Notes: a model not told the origin generated them from the letters alone. Counted from the stretch's first letter, positions 44,732 to 53,811 are shown. The stretch: DNA of 64,000 bases from G020354785 sp964461435 (GCA_964461435.1 CAYWUI010000010.1:1-64000), one strand, 5' to 3'. Numbers and translations: made by a program.

Positions 44732-46867
44732 TTGGATATAAAACTGGGACTATATATTTGTGAAGGCTGTCATATAATTGATAACCTTGATGTACAAGCC
44801 CTGGCGGATTTAGCTAAAAACGAACATAGTATAGGTATATGCAGGAAACATTCTGCCCTTTGCTCAGGGGAAGGTGTAAAAGTGATAAGTAAAGATATAG
44901 AAAAGGAGAGCCTTCAGGGAGTTATTATTGCTGCATGTTCCCCAAGGTATAATACATCAGTATTTAATTTTCCGCGTGAAATTATAAATGAAAGGGTAAA
45001 CCTGAGGGAACAGGTTGCATGGATAGGTAAGACAAATCGCGAAGATCTGCAAATGCTTGCAGAGGATTATGTCCGTATGGGCATAGTCAGAGCCGCAAAT
45101 ATATGCATGCAGCAGCCCTATGTAATGGATAAACAAAGCCGCGATATTATGGTTATTGGCGGAGGTATAACAGGCATTACTGCTGCCGTGGAAGGAGCGA
45201 GAGCAGGTTATAATATGATACTGGTTGAGAAGGAACAGAACCTCGGGGGCTGGTCAAACAAACTTTTTAAGCAACTGCCATCCAGATATCCATATATACA
45301 TTGTGAAGACCCTGCCGTCGCCGGGAAAATAAACGAGATTAAAGAATTTAAAAATATAAAAGTAATAACATCTGCAAAGGTAAAAAAAATATCGGGTCAG
45401 CCTGGCAGGTTTGAGGTTACTGTCTCTGCCCTTAACAAAGAACATCACCTTGCCGTGGCTTCAATCATAGCAGCTTTAGGCTGGCATCCCTATGATGCAA
45501 ATAAATTAACTGAATATGGCTATGGTAAGTTTGATGATGTTATTACGAATGTAGAGCTTGAAGAGATGGCGAAAGCACATAAGATAATAAAACCTTCAGA
45601 TAAGAAAATGCCTGAAAGTGTTCTCTTTATACAATGCGCAGGCTCAAGAAGCAAAGAGCATCTCCCATACTGTTCATCCTATTGTTGCGGCACAACACTA
45701 AAGCAGGCCAAATACATCAGGGATAGCAACAAAGACTCATCAGTCTTCATAATATATAAAGATATCAGAACACCGGGCCATTATGAGAATTTTTATAAAG
45801 AAGTTCAAAAGGATGAACATATATTCATGACCAAGGGAGTAGTTTACAGGATAAGCAAAAAGAACAATAAATTAATCATACATGTGCGTAATACCCTTAT
45901 AGGTGAAGATATTAATGTGGCAGTTGATTTAGTAGTCCTTGCTACAGGCATGACTCCGGCAAATAGTGAGGAATTAAATTTGAAATACCGGCTGGGCAGG
46001 GGGTTGCCGGAAATAAAGTATAATTTCCCCGATTCTCATTTTATTTGCTTTCCCTATGAGACAAGGCGAACCGGCATATATGCAGCAGGATCCTTCCGTT
46101 CTCCTATGGATATTACTGGATGTATGGAAGATGCAATGGGGGCAGCATTAAAAGCCATACAATGCCTTGAAGCCGCCGGAAGGGGTGAAGCAGTACATCC
46201 CCGGTCGGGTGACCGGTCCTATCCGGAGTTATACATGGACAGGTGCACAGACTGCAAGCGATGCACTGAAGAATGTCCATTTGGTGCCTATGATGAGAAT
46301 GACAGGGGTACCCCACTTCTGAATATCAACAGGTGCCGGCGCTGTGCCATATGCCTGGGATCATGTCCCGAAAGGGTCATAAATTTCAGCGACTATTCAA
46401 TTAATATTGTTTCCCGGATGATTAAGTCAGTTCATATGCAGGCAGAATCCAAAGAAAAGCCGCGGATATTAACTTTTGTATGCGAGAACGATGCTTACCC
46501 CGCATTTGATATGGCCGGCCATAAGCGGTTAAAATATAGTGCTTTTATAAGAATAATACCAGTAAGATGCCTGGGCTCGATAAATACGGTGTGGATATAT
46601 GATGCCCTGGCATCGGGCTTTGATGGTATACTCCTTATAGGATGTAAACCCGGAGATAATTACCAGTGCCACTATATGCAGGGAAGCGAGCTTGCTGACA
46701 CCAGGTCGGGATATTTGCAGAAAACGCTCGCAGGAATGATGATTGAGCCGGAAAGGATAAGAACTGAATTTATTGAGATTAATGATTATTATAAAATACC
46801 GGGAATAATAGACAGCTATGTTAAAGCTGTGAAAAAAATGGGACCAAATCCTTTTAAAGATCTGTAA
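44732..46867 (+). CDS. qmoB: QmoB, HdrA plus MvhD-like flavoprotein
   Basis: 711 residues starting at TTG. The N terminus GLYICEGCHIIDNLDVQAL is the HdrA amino domain. FAD binding is IMVIGGGITGITAAVEGARAGY, and SVLFIQCAGSRSKEHLPYCSSYCC is shared with QmoA. Two [4Fe-4S] motifs, CTDCKRCTEECPFGAYDEND and CRRCAICLGSCPE, precede a C-terminal MvhD-like domain (from about residue 570, ILTFVCENDAYPAFDM and PVRCLGSINTVWIYDALASG, GCKPGDNYQCHYM). This is the QmoB architecture, slightly shorter than in Desulfovibrio. The membrane subunit QmoC is not next to it but at 9.3 kb. Confidence 0.94.
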   Translation: MDIKLGLYICEGCHIIDNLDVQALADLAKNEHSIGICRKHSALCSGEGVKVISKDIEKESLQGVIIAACSPRYNTSVFNFPREIINERVNLREQVAWIGKTNREDLQMLAEDYVRMGIVRAANICMQQPYVMDKQSRDIMVIGGGITGITAAVEGARAGYNMILVEKEQNLGGWSNKLFKQLPSRYPYIHCEDPAVAGKINEIKEFKNIKVITSAKVKKISGQPGRFEVTVSALNKEHHLAVASIIAALGWHPYDANKLTEYGYGKFDDVITNVELEEMAKAHKIIKPSDKKMPESVLFIQCAGSRSKEHLPYCSSYCCGTTLKQAKYIRDSNKDSSVFIIYKDIRTPGHYENFYKEVQKDEHIFMTKGVVYRISKKNNKLIIHVRNTLIGEDINVAVDLVVLATGMTPANSEELNLKYRLGRGLPEIKYNFPDSHFICFPYETRRTGIYAAGSFRSPMDITGCMEDAMGAALKAIQCLEAAGRGEAVHPRSGDRSYPELYMDRCTDCKRCTEECPFGAYDENDRGTPLLNINRCRRCAICLGSCPERVINFSDYSINIVSRMIKSVHMQAESKEKPRILTFVCENDAYPAFDMAGHKRLKYSAFIRIIPVRCLGSINTVWIYDALASGFDGILLIGCKPGDNYQCHYMQGSELADTRSGYLQKTLAGMMIEPERIRTEFIEINDYYKIPGIIDSYVKAVKKMGPNPFKDL

Positions 46868-46978
46868 TTCATAATACCGACATTAAGCGGCCATCTTATA
46901 AAATAAATTATTTAATTTTAGATCCTCAGTTTGACATATAAAATATTAGTGTATGAAATATCAGTAAAAATTTGAATT

Positions 46979-47287
46979 ATGATAGTCACTTTTGTTCATG
47001 TCTGGGTTAAAGAAAATTATATTGAGGATTTTATTAAAGCCTCTGTGGACAATCACAATGAATCGGTTAAAGAACCGGGTAATCTAAGGTTTGACCTGCT
47101 GCAGGATGCAGCAGATAAGTCCAAGTTTGTTCTTTATGAAGCATACGCATCAGAAGAGGCTGCCGCTGCCCACAAGAGCACGCCCCATTACATGAAATGG
47201 CGTGAGACGGTAGCTGCCTGGATGGCAAAACCGCGCGAAGGGATAAAGCATAATATATTATGTCCTCTGGATACAGCAAGATGGTAA
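46979..47287 (+). CDS. antibiotic biosynthesis monooxygenase-type protein
   Basis: 102 residues with the ABM dimeric alpha/beta fold (as in YgiN and LsrG). The conserved start IVTFVHVWVKENYIEDFIKA, then EPGNLRFDLLQDAADKSKFVLYEAYASEEAAAAH and HYMKWRETVAAW are typical, including the His near the cavity. Members act as cofactor-free quinol monooxygenases or isomerases; the substrate here is unknown. The 3' end overlaps the iron alcohol dehydrogenase gene, so the two are translationally coupled. It follows qmoB by 111 bases and may be read from the same transcript or its own promoter. Confidence 0.85.
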   Translation: MIVTFVHVWVKENYIEDFIKASVDNHNESVKEPGNLRFDLLQDAADKSKFVLYEAYASEEAAAAHKSTPHYMKWRETVAAWMAKPREGIKHNILCPLDTARW

Positions 47288-48447
47288 ATCCGTTTAAATT
47301 CTCCGGCATACCTCAGATAGAATTCGGACCTGGCTCCATTGCAGAACTGCCGTCAGTAATTAAAAAGTTCGGCAGGTCGGCTTTGATCATTACAGGTGCT
47401 TCATCTTTTGCCAAAAAGGGACAGACACTTATGGCAAAACTTGAAAGTGAAGGCCTCACGGTTTACAGGTCTGGGACAGAGGGAGAACCTTCCCCTGGTA
47501 ATATTGATGCAATAACCGAAAAATATTTTAATAAAGATATTAATGTTATTGTAGCTATAGGAGGAGGCAGTGCTATAGATACCGGCAAAGCTGTATCTGC
47601 AATGATATTGTCAGGGGAGAAGGTCAAAGATTATCTCGAAGGGGTTGGAAATAAAATACATAAAGGATCAAAGTTGCCTTTTATTGCTGTACCGACAACT
47701 TCAGGTACGGGAAGCGAAGCGACGAATAATGCTGTAATATCAGAAATCGGAGAAAGAGGATTTAAAAAATCCTTGCGTCATACCAATTTTGTCCCTGATT
47801 ATGCAATAGTTGATCCTGAACTTACATTAAGCTGTAATCCTGAAATTACAGCGGCCAGTGGTATGGACGCCTTTTCCCAGCTTCTGGAATCATATTTGTC
47901 CGTTAAAGCCAGTTTATTTACGGATTCACTTGCGGTTGAAGCTTTGAAATGTATAAGCATATGTTTATCTAGTGTTTATAAAGACGGCCATGACCTGAAG
48001 GCAAGAACAGGCATGGCATATGCCGCAATGATATCGGGAATTGCACTTTCAAATGCAGGACTGGGACTTGTACATGGCTTTGCCTCAGCATTGGGCGGGT
48101 TTATCAATATACCTCATGGCATAGTGTGCGGAACATTAATGGGTGCTGTAAACAGAAGAAATGTTGAAATGCTTTGTGACGGAGATAGCAGCAATGTTGC
48201 TTTTACAAAGTATGTCAGTGCCGGTAAGATTTTTGTAAGGGATAATAATAAGAGTGACGAATATTATGCCAGGACATTCATTGACCATATTGATGAATTA
48301 ATAGCGATCATGAAGCTGCCACGGCTCGGAAAATACGGACTCGAGTCCGGACAAATTGATAAAATAATTGATTCCACGAGCCTTAAAGACAATCCGGTTT
48401 CACTTGATAAATCAGACATGCGCAATATTCTTCTTAGCAGAATATAA
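47260..48447 (+). CDS. iron-containing alcohol dehydrogenase
   Basis: 395 residues (or 388 from the ATG at 47281, which overlaps the stop of the previous gene). Group III Fe-dependent alcohol dehydrogenase with NAD-binding GGGSAIDTGKAVSAMIL and TTSGTGSEATNNAVIS. The metal-binding HGFASALGGFINIPHG carries two His residues; the matching Asp and first His lie in ASGMDAFSQLLESY. It would reduce an aldehyde or oxidise an alcohol with NAD(P)H. Pairing with a small ABM protein is recurrent, but the substrate is not known to me; sulfoacetaldehyde reductase is one relative in sulfur-respiring bacteria. Confidence 0.92.
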   Translation: MSSGYSKMVNPFKFSGIPQIEFGPGSIAELPSVIKKFGRSALIITGASSFAKKGQTLMAKLESEGLTVYRSGTEGEPSPGNIDAITEKYFNKDINVIVAIGGGSAIDTGKAVSAMILSGEKVKDYLEGVGNKIHKGSKLPFIAVPTTSGTGSEATNNAVISEIGERGFKKSLRHTNFVPDYAIVDPELTLSCNPEITAASGMDAFSQLLESYLSVKASLFTDSLAVEALKCISICLSSVYKDGHDLKARTGMAYAAMISGIALSNAGLGLVHGFASALGGFINIPHGIVCGTLMGAVNRRNVEMLCDGDSSNVAFTKYVSAGKIFVRDNNKSDEYYARTFIDHIDELIAIMKLPRLGKYGLESGQIDKIIDSTSLKDNPVSLDKSDMRNILLSRI

Positions 48448-48548
48448 AAATTGATGGCAGCATAATAATATTATATATTTCTTTCATTAAATGAACTAAA
48501 TTTACAGGTTAAGCGTTTGTTGATTGTGTAATAATTTAAATCTCAAAA

Positions 48549-49175
48549 ATGCCAAGAAAGCTGATATTAATATTTATTATTGCTGCAGCATGGTGCTCGT
48601 CAGCTATTTCACAAAAAAAAATTGGAATAAGGGGGGGCATAAATTTTAATTTGCCTATGGCCTTTAAATTTTCGCAGCCAGGGTATAATTACGAACTTAC
48701 AATCCGAAATACCTTAAGAACCGGATTTCACTTCGGCCTTGTCTCGCAAATTAAAGTGTTAGGCATTTTAATGCAGCCCGAGATATTATTCACTTCTGTA
48801 AATAATAACCTGGAATATGAGGAGATAACGACCGGGGAAATTCATATAATAAAACAGGAATTTAGCAGGCTTGATATGCCGGTTCTCGCACTGCTCAAGG
48901 TAAAAGCCTTTAAACTGGAGTTAGGTCCGGTTGGCAGTATTCTATTAAAAGATAAATCAATATTATTTGATGAAACCGGTTACGAGCAAAAGTATAAAAA
49001 AGCATCACTGGGCTATCAGGCAGGATTAGGATTTGAAGTTTCCAAGTTAATTTTTGATGTTAAATATGAGGGCAGCCTGAGTAAGTTTGGTAATGGACTG
49101 GAGATAGGGGAGGACATATTTAACTATAATCCGAGATCGAATCAATTCATTATAAGTATGGGTGTATTTTTTTAA
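48549..49175 (+). CDS. outer-membrane beta-barrel protein (PorT-like)
   Basis: 208 residues. Signal peptide KLILIFIIAAAWCSSAISQ, then amphipathic strands: KKIGIRGGINFNLPM, TGFHFGLVSQIKVLGILMQPEILFTSVNN, LDMPVLALLKVKAFKLELGPVGSI, ending SNQFIISMGVFF with a terminal aromatic residue. This is the eight- to ten-strand barrel of the porin-family/PorT group typical of Bacteroidota. No substrate is known. The SRAP gene begins 3 bases later, so they may be cotranscribed although functionally unrelated. Confidence 0.82.
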   Translation: MPRKLILIFIIAAAWCSSAISQKKIGIRGGINFNLPMAFKFSQPGYNYELTIRNTLRTGFHFGLVSQIKVLGILMQPEILFTSVNNNLEYEEITTGEIHIIKQEFSRLDMPVLALLKVKAFKLELGPVGSILLKDKSILFDETGYEQKYKKASLGYQAGLGFEVSKLIFDVKYEGSLSKFGNGLEIGEDIFNYNPRSNQFIISMGVFF

Positions 49176-49178
49176 TAT

Positions 49179-49826
49179 ATGTGCTATACGATAGAAATAA
49201 ATCTTACAAGGGAACAGATAGAAAAAAGATTTCAGGCAAAGTTCAAAAACGGCTCCGATTTTGAACCTAAAAAAAGGATTTCAGCTTTTACTCTGCCTGA
49301 GCTGCCGGTAATATGTTCTGACGCGGCAGATGAAATTAAGCTTTATACATGGGGGTTAATACCTTTCTGGGTAAAGAATGCGGAAGATGCCAAATCAATA
49401 AGGACTAAAACTTTCAATGCCAGGGCTGAAACTATTGCTGATAAAGCTTCCTTTAAAAACTCATTCAGGTCAAAAAGATGCCTGGTATTAACAGATGGTT
49501 TTTACGAATGGCATACGGACGGGAAAGCAAAGACACCTTTCTTTATTAATTTAAAAGACAGAAATCCCTTTGCCCTTGCAGGATTATTCGATTGCTGGCT
49601 GAACAGGGAAACAGGAGAATATATCAATACTTTTACGGTGGTGACAACAAGGGCTAATCCTATGCTTGAAAAGATTCATAATATAAAGAAAAGGATGCCT
49701 GTTATTTTACCTCCCGGCATTGAAAGGCAATGGTTGGATACAACACTGCCACTTACAGATTTGCAGCGTATGTTCATACCATTTGATGAAAAGCTTATGA
49801 GCGCAGCGAGAGTTGAGAAATCTTAA
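49179..49826 (+). CDS. SOS response-associated peptidase (SRAP/HMCES-like)
   Basis: 215 residues. The protein begins MCYTIE; after Met removal Cys2 becomes the N-terminal residue that crosslinks abasic sites in single-stranded DNA. Other family features are WGLIPFWVKN, TFNARAETIADKASFKNSFRSKRCLVLTDGFYEW, TVVTTRANPMLEKIHNIKKRMPVIL, with the catalytic Asn, Glu and His. It protects abasic single-stranded DNA, which fits the converging ssb gene 10 bases away, although convergence is not proof of a link. Confidence 0.93.
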   Translation: MCYTIEINLTREQIEKRFQAKFKNGSDFEPKKRISAFTLPELPVICSDAADEIKLYTWGLIPFWVKNAEDAKSIRTKTFNARAETIADKASFKNSFRSKRCLVLTDGFYEWHTDGKAKTPFFINLKDRNPFALAGLFDCWLNRETGEYINTFTVVTTRANPMLEKIHNIKKRMPVILPPGIERQWLDTTLPLTDLQRMFIPFDEKLMSAARVEKS

Positions 49827-49836
49827 TCTGGCGGTT

Positions 49837-50184
49837 TTACTTCTCTTTAGTCCCGTTACTTAATAGTAGTATTTCAGTCACGATAATCTCCGTTATATAT
49901 TTTGTGCTGCCGTCTTTGTCATCATATGAGCGGTGTGTAAGACGTCCCTCAATTGCAACCTCCCTGCCTTTTTTCAGGAATCTTTCAGCTATTGAAGCAT
50001 TTGAATCCCAGGCAACAATATTATGCCATTGGGTAGAGGTAATTTTTTCCCCGTCGGCATTTTTGTATGAATCATTTGTAGCAATTGAGAACCTTGCCAG
50101 CTTTTTGCCGGCATCTAATTCCTTTATTTCAGGATCGTTCCCTAAATTACCTATTAACTGTACCCTGTTTCTTAAACTAAGCAT
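49837..50184 (-). CDS. ssb: single-stranded DNA-binding protein
   Basis: 115 residues with an OB fold and essentially no C-terminal tail. Motifs: RNRVQLIGNLGNDPEIKEL, ARFSIATND, STQWHNIVAWDSNASIAERFLKKGREVAIEGRLTHRSYDDKDGS and EIIVTEILLL. It lacks the acidic DDDIPF-type tip needed for partner binding in replicative SSB, so it may be a secondary SSB. It converges on the SRAP gene. Confidence 0.92.
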   Translation of the reverse strand: MLSLRNRVQLIGNLGNDPEIKELDAGKKLARFSIATNDSYKNADGEKITSTQWHNIVAWDSNASIAERFLKKGREVAIEGRLTHRSYDDKDGSTKYITEIIVTEILLLSNGTKEK

Positions 50185-50326
50185 GATTACATAATTTTAA
50201 GGTTAATAATTATTTTGGCAGTTGTGATTTTAGGGTTTTAAAACCACATTACAAAAAGAAGTGTGCAAAAAACAAATGAATGGTCATAAATTACCAGCGA
50301 GCGGTTGTTAATGAAATATCACTTTT

Positions 50327-50910
50327 TTAAAGGTGAAACTGTGACTTTAGTTTTTCTGTGACAATGTGCCCGTCAAATAGCTGAATTACCCTGTTGGCCC
50401 GCTCGGCATTAATGGGTGAGTGTGTCACCATAATTATTGTGGTTCCTTCATTATTAAGGTCTTCAAGAAGCTTCATAACCTCTTCGCCATTTTTGGAATC
50501 CAGGTTCCCTGTTGGCTCATCTGCATACGATCCATCACTTCACTGACCATCCTGTGCCGCTCCGAAGATTTCATCGTTAGGTATAACAACGGGAGCTCAA
50601 TGTTTTCATAAACATTTAGCTCGTCAATAAGATTAAAACTCTGAAATACAAACCCTATATTACCTTTACGAAGATTTGTCCTTTGTCTTTCCTTTAATTT
50701 CGACACTTTGTTATTGTAAAAGTAATAATCTCCGCTTGTCGGATTATCGAGTAATACAAGGATATTTAACAGCGTTGATTTGCCACAGCCTGAGGGCCCC
50801 ATTATTGCCACAAACTCTTTATCGGCAATTTCAAGATTAACTTTATTAAGTGCTGTTGTTTCAACCTCCTCAGTCCTGAATATTTTTGTCAAATCCTTTG
50901 TTTTAATCAT
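50327..50910 (-). pseudogene. MacB-type ABC ATPase, broken by internal deletion
   Basis: The intact N-terminal 130 residues carry Walker A (GPSGCGKSTLLN) and the Q-loop (GFVFQSFNLI). At about 50526 the frame runs into MSQQGTWIPKMAKRL and a stop. In another frame the sequence continues ADEPTGNLDSKNGEEVMKLL, TIIMVTHS and ends at a stop at 50327-50329. Between DRM and ADEP the entire ABC signature (LSGGQ) and the start of Walker B are missing, about 35 codons, and the frame is shifted. The gene therefore cannot make an active ATPase. A recent deletion or an assembly error is possible. No permease gene is nearby. Confidence 0.85.
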
Positions 50911-50989
50911 TGCTTCAAAGCTTTTTTGGTCCAGTGCCAGATATATGCTATTTGTAACAAATTATATTATATATCGCTTATAAGATAGA

Positions 50990-51023
50990 AGAACCGTATA
51001 TTATCAAAATAATATGCGGTTCT
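50990..51023. terminator. strong hairpin, probable terminator
   Basis: A 15-bp stem with one wobble pair, AGAACCGTATATTAT at 50990-51004 against ATAATATGCGGTTCT at 51009-51023, loop CAAA. It lies downstream of the DUF5684 gene. The T-runs on each side are short, so termination efficiency is uncertain. Confidence 0.5.
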
Positions 51024-51068
51024 TTAAGCAAGTTATGGTTATCCTCTCAGGGTTTATTCAGATAAAAA

Positions 51069-51419
51069 TCAGCTTTTCTTTCCGGCCGGGCCCACGTACT
51101 TACAGCCAAGGCCCAGTATGGGGATAAATATTTCCGAGAGCAAGATTAAACCGATGGTAAAACCTACATTTTTGCCAAAGCTTTTTGACAATAAATTTAA
51201 ACTCCAGATAATCCAGATTATGTTGACTACTGGGATTATGCATAGAATAAGCCACCACCATGGTTTACCGATAACACGAAAAAAAACAATTTGACCGTAA
51301 ATAGGTATTAGAACTGCCCAGCCCGGTTGCCCGGCTTTACGATAAATTATCCATATTGAAACAATATTCAGAATGGCAACTGCCAAACAAATTATAGGTA
51401 TTAACGATAGAGCTATCAT
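51069..51419 (-). CDS. DUF5684 small membrane protein
   Basis: 116 residues with three or four hydrophobic segments: IALSLIPIICLAVAILNIVSIWIIY, GWAVLIPIYGQIVFF, WWWLILCIIPVVNIIWIIWSLNLLS and a C-terminal one. The motif RKAGQPGWAVLIPIYGQI and GKPWWWLIL are characteristic of DUF5684. Function unknown. It is downstream of a stand-alone receiver gene but separated by 344 bases. Confidence 0.8.
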   Translation of the reverse strand: MIALSLIPIICLAVAILNIVSIWIIYRKAGQPGWAVLIPIYGQIVFFRVIGKPWWWLILCIIPVVNIIWIIWSLNLLSKSFGKNVGFTIGLILLSEIFIPILGLGCKYVGPAGKKS

Positions 51420-51763
51420 AATAATAATTTTAAGTTATAGATAAATTTACTGTTCAAAATAATGGTTCTTTTACAAAAAGACTAAGCTAACAAAATGATT
51501 ATAAATATGAGATAATTTGAATGTTCAGGCGAGTCATTATAGAGTAGGATCTCTATTATTTTTCATAGTTCACTGTACTTACAGATATTGTTACTATAAG
51601 CTAGCAGCAATTCCTGTATAAAAGTATAGCAATTTATGCATTTAATTTATAACTATTTAAAAAATAATATTTATTTCTCAACAGGTACTGGCATGATTTT
51701 TTAGGTGTCTTAACCTGCAGGCTTTTACAGAGGGAGTTACCCTGGAAGATCAACCTGATGCCC
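51420..51763. other. intergenic, nothing definite
   Basis: AT-rich stretch between two minus-strand genes. A near-match -7 box (TTATTTTG, 51455-51462 on the minus strand) could serve the DUF5684 gene. I see no ORF, repeat or RNA structure that I would call. Confidence 0.4.
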
Positions 51764-52141
51764 TTAAAAGTATTTTTTAAGTATTTTCATGAGTTCCTCC
51801 ATGCTGAAAGGCTTGGTCAATACGTCATTGCAACCGGCGGCAATCGCGTCATCCACGTCATGAGGAGTTCTGCCCGCAGTTTGTGCTATAATTGGAATAT
51901 TGCTATTAAATTTTATCATCTCACCTGTCACGGATCTTCCGTTTATATCGGGAAGCTGTATATCCATTAGAACCAGATCAATATCAGCATTATCTTTATA
52001 AAGCCGCAGCGCTTCCTTTCCGTTTTTTGCCCTTATTATTTCACCTTTTGTTAATTTGAAAATCTGGTTTAGCAGTATATAGCTCATATCATCGTCTTCA
52101 ACAATCAAAATTTTTTTTCCTTCCAGATTCAGAACGCACAT
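51764..52141 (-). CDS. stand-alone receiver domain protein
   Basis: 125 residues, CheY-like only: ILIVEDDDMSYILL, phospho-Asp in VLMDIQLPDINGRS, Thr in AQTAG and Lys in VLTKPFSMEEL. No output domain. It resembles receiver domains of hybrid kinases and would need an Hpt or kinase partner; an Hpt protein is encoded at 32.5 kb, but a connection is not supported by position. Confidence 0.9.
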   Translation of the reverse strand: MCVLNLEGKKILIVEDDDMSYILLNQIFKLTKGEIIRAKNGKEALRLYKDNADIDLVLMDIQLPDINGRSVTGEMIKFNSNIPIIAQTAGRTPHDVDDAIAAGCNDVLTKPFSMEELMKILKKYF

Positions 52142-52319
52142 TTCTTTGAATAACTTAACTTTGTTAAAAACGTAAAAGTAGAAAATTCAGTTTTATAAAT
52201 TATTTAAAATGAGATTTTTTATTAAAATATTTTATATTTTCAATAAATCATTTTTATATTGGCCATAAATTTAGTATTAGTCTCATATATTTCATTATTA
52301 ATGAGTTAAAACTGAAATC

Positions 52320-53627
52320 ATGTCATTAAAAATTAAGGAATTCCTTGAAAAGGGAATATGGAAAATCCGGTTAAAGGGCAAACCTTCCGGCAAAACCTTT
52401 TTTATAAGGCAATTGAGAATACTTCTAATTGCAATCAGGGGATTTGCAGAGGACAAAGTCCAGTTAAGGGCATCTGCCCTTACTTTTTATACATTATTGT
52501 CAGTTGTCCCTGTGCTGGCAATGATATTTGGAATTGCCAAGGGATTTGGTTTTGATGAACACTTAAAAACAATGCTGCAGGAAAAACTTTCAGAGCATAA
52601 GGAAATACTGGTTGAAATAATAAAATTCGCTGACAGGACCCTTAAAAATGTAAAAGGGGGATTTATTGCAGGAACCGGACTGGTAGTATTGATATGGTCT
52701 GTAATGAAAGTGCTCGGCAATATTGAAAATGCATTTAACAATATCTGGCAGATAAAAAAATCCAGGGGATTTTCCAGGAAGTTCAGTGACTATCTTTCTC
52801 TTGTCGTTGTAGCTCCCATACTTGTATTTGTTTCCAGCGGATTTACAGTTACACAGGATAATACTTTTATACAGGGAAATTTACTCGTATATCTGGGCCC
52901 CTTATTTAAATTCCTTGTATGGATACTTTCATTTACTCTTATATGGTTTGTGTTTACCCTATTATATATTATACTACCAAATACAAAGGTTAATTTCAAA
53001 CCTGCTTTTGCAGGGGGAGTTATTGCAGGTTCGATGTTCCAGGTTTTACAGTGGGCATATGTTAATTTCCAGTCACTGTTATCGGGATACGGTGCAATTT
53101 ACGGGAGTTTTGCTGCCCTCCCGTTATTTTTAATGTGGATGCAGTTCAGCTGGCTGATAATGTTGTTCGGAGCTGAAATAGCTTTTGCATACCAGAATGT
53201 GGAAAACTATGAGCATGAAGCAGATGTTCTGAACATAAGTACTCATTTTAAACGAATATTATCACTGCTGATAGCACACCAGATAATAAAAAATTTTGCA
53301 AACGGACAGCCGGCAATGACGTCAAATGAAATTTCACATAAACTTGATATTCCTGTGAGGCTTGTAAGAGAGATAATTTATGAATTGTATGAAGCAAAAA
53401 TACTGTCCGAGACAATTACCAGAAACGTTAAGGAACTGGCATATCAGCCGGCCCAGGATCCCCGCCGCCTGACCATAAGGTATGTCATGCAGTGCCTTGA
53501 TAAAAGAGGAATAGACTCTATACCCATTGACAGCTCTGATGAACTGAAAAGTATCTCCGGCATAATAAACGCATTTGAAAATGAACTGGAAAAGTCACCC
53601 AAAAATGTATTATTGAGAGACCTTTAA
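52320..53627 (+). CDS. YihY/BrkB family inner-membrane protein
   Basis: 435 residues. Six membrane helices occupy about residues 45-300; KVQLRASALTFYTLLSVVPVLAMIFG, VMKVLGNIENAFNNIWQIKKSRG and YGAIYGSFAALPLFLMWMQFSWLIMLFGAEIAFA are family signatures. Residues about 310-435 form a soluble winged-helix-like tail (TSNEISHKLDIPVRLVREIIYELYEAKIL). Function is unresolved for the family. It is monocistronic. Confidence 0.9.
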   Translation: MSLKIKEFLEKGIWKIRLKGKPSGKTFFIRQLRILLIAIRGFAEDKVQLRASALTFYTLLSVVPVLAMIFGIAKGFGFDEHLKTMLQEKLSEHKEILVEIIKFADRTLKNVKGGFIAGTGLVVLIWSVMKVLGNIENAFNNIWQIKKSRGFSRKFSDYLSLVVVAPILVFVSSGFTVTQDNTFIQGNLLVYLGPLFKFLVWILSFTLIWFVFTLLYIILPNTKVNFKPAFAGGVIAGSMFQVLQWAYVNFQSLLSGYGAIYGSFAALPLFLMWMQFSWLIMLFGAEIAFAYQNVENYEHEADVLNISTHFKRILSLLIAHQIIKNFANGQPAMTSNEISHKLDIPVRLVREIIYELYEAKILSETITRNVKELAYQPAQDPRRLTIRYVMQCLDKRGIDSIPIDSSDELKSISGIINAFENELEKSPKNVLLRDL

Positions 53628-53668
53628 GAAATATATTAATATTTATTCTTTTCCGGGGCATATATTAA

Positions 53669-53700
53669 TTTGATATTCTGACAAAATATTTCTAATATTG
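53669..53700 (+). promoter_or_regulatory. promoter of hisG leader
   Basis: TTTG at 53669-53672, a 20-base spacer and TAATATTG at 53693-53700 (one mismatch). Transcription would begin near 53706, giving a leader of about 150 nt before hisG. Confidence 0.6.
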
Positions 53701-53718
53701 CATCTTGATAAATAAGAG

Positions 53719-53775
53719 ATGAAAATAATTATTACACATACATGGCATTCAAGGTACCTTATAGTGTATCTATAG
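53719..53775 (+). CDS. candidate leader peptide of hisG
   Basis: An 18-codon ORF, MKIIITHTWHSRYLIVYL, beginning 13 bases after the predicted transcript start. It has His codons 7 and 10, and the first overlaps the 5' arm of the long stem (53734-53741). Only two His residues is weak for a classical his leader, but stalling at them would melt that stem. Translation is unproven. Confidence 0.35.
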   Translation: MKIIITHTWHSRYLIVYL

Positions 53776-53811
53776 GTTGCTGCGGTATGTGTAAAATCAA
53801 AATAATGGTTT

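Noticed and set aside
40556..48447. A dissimilatory sulfite reductase or ATP sulfurylase near the apr genes
   Set aside because: I searched the flanking genes by family motifs; none matches Dsr or Sat, so none was annotated.
50473..50910. Programmed frameshift in the ABC ATPase
   Set aside because: The frame change coincides with loss of the signature motif, so shifting frames would not restore a working protein.
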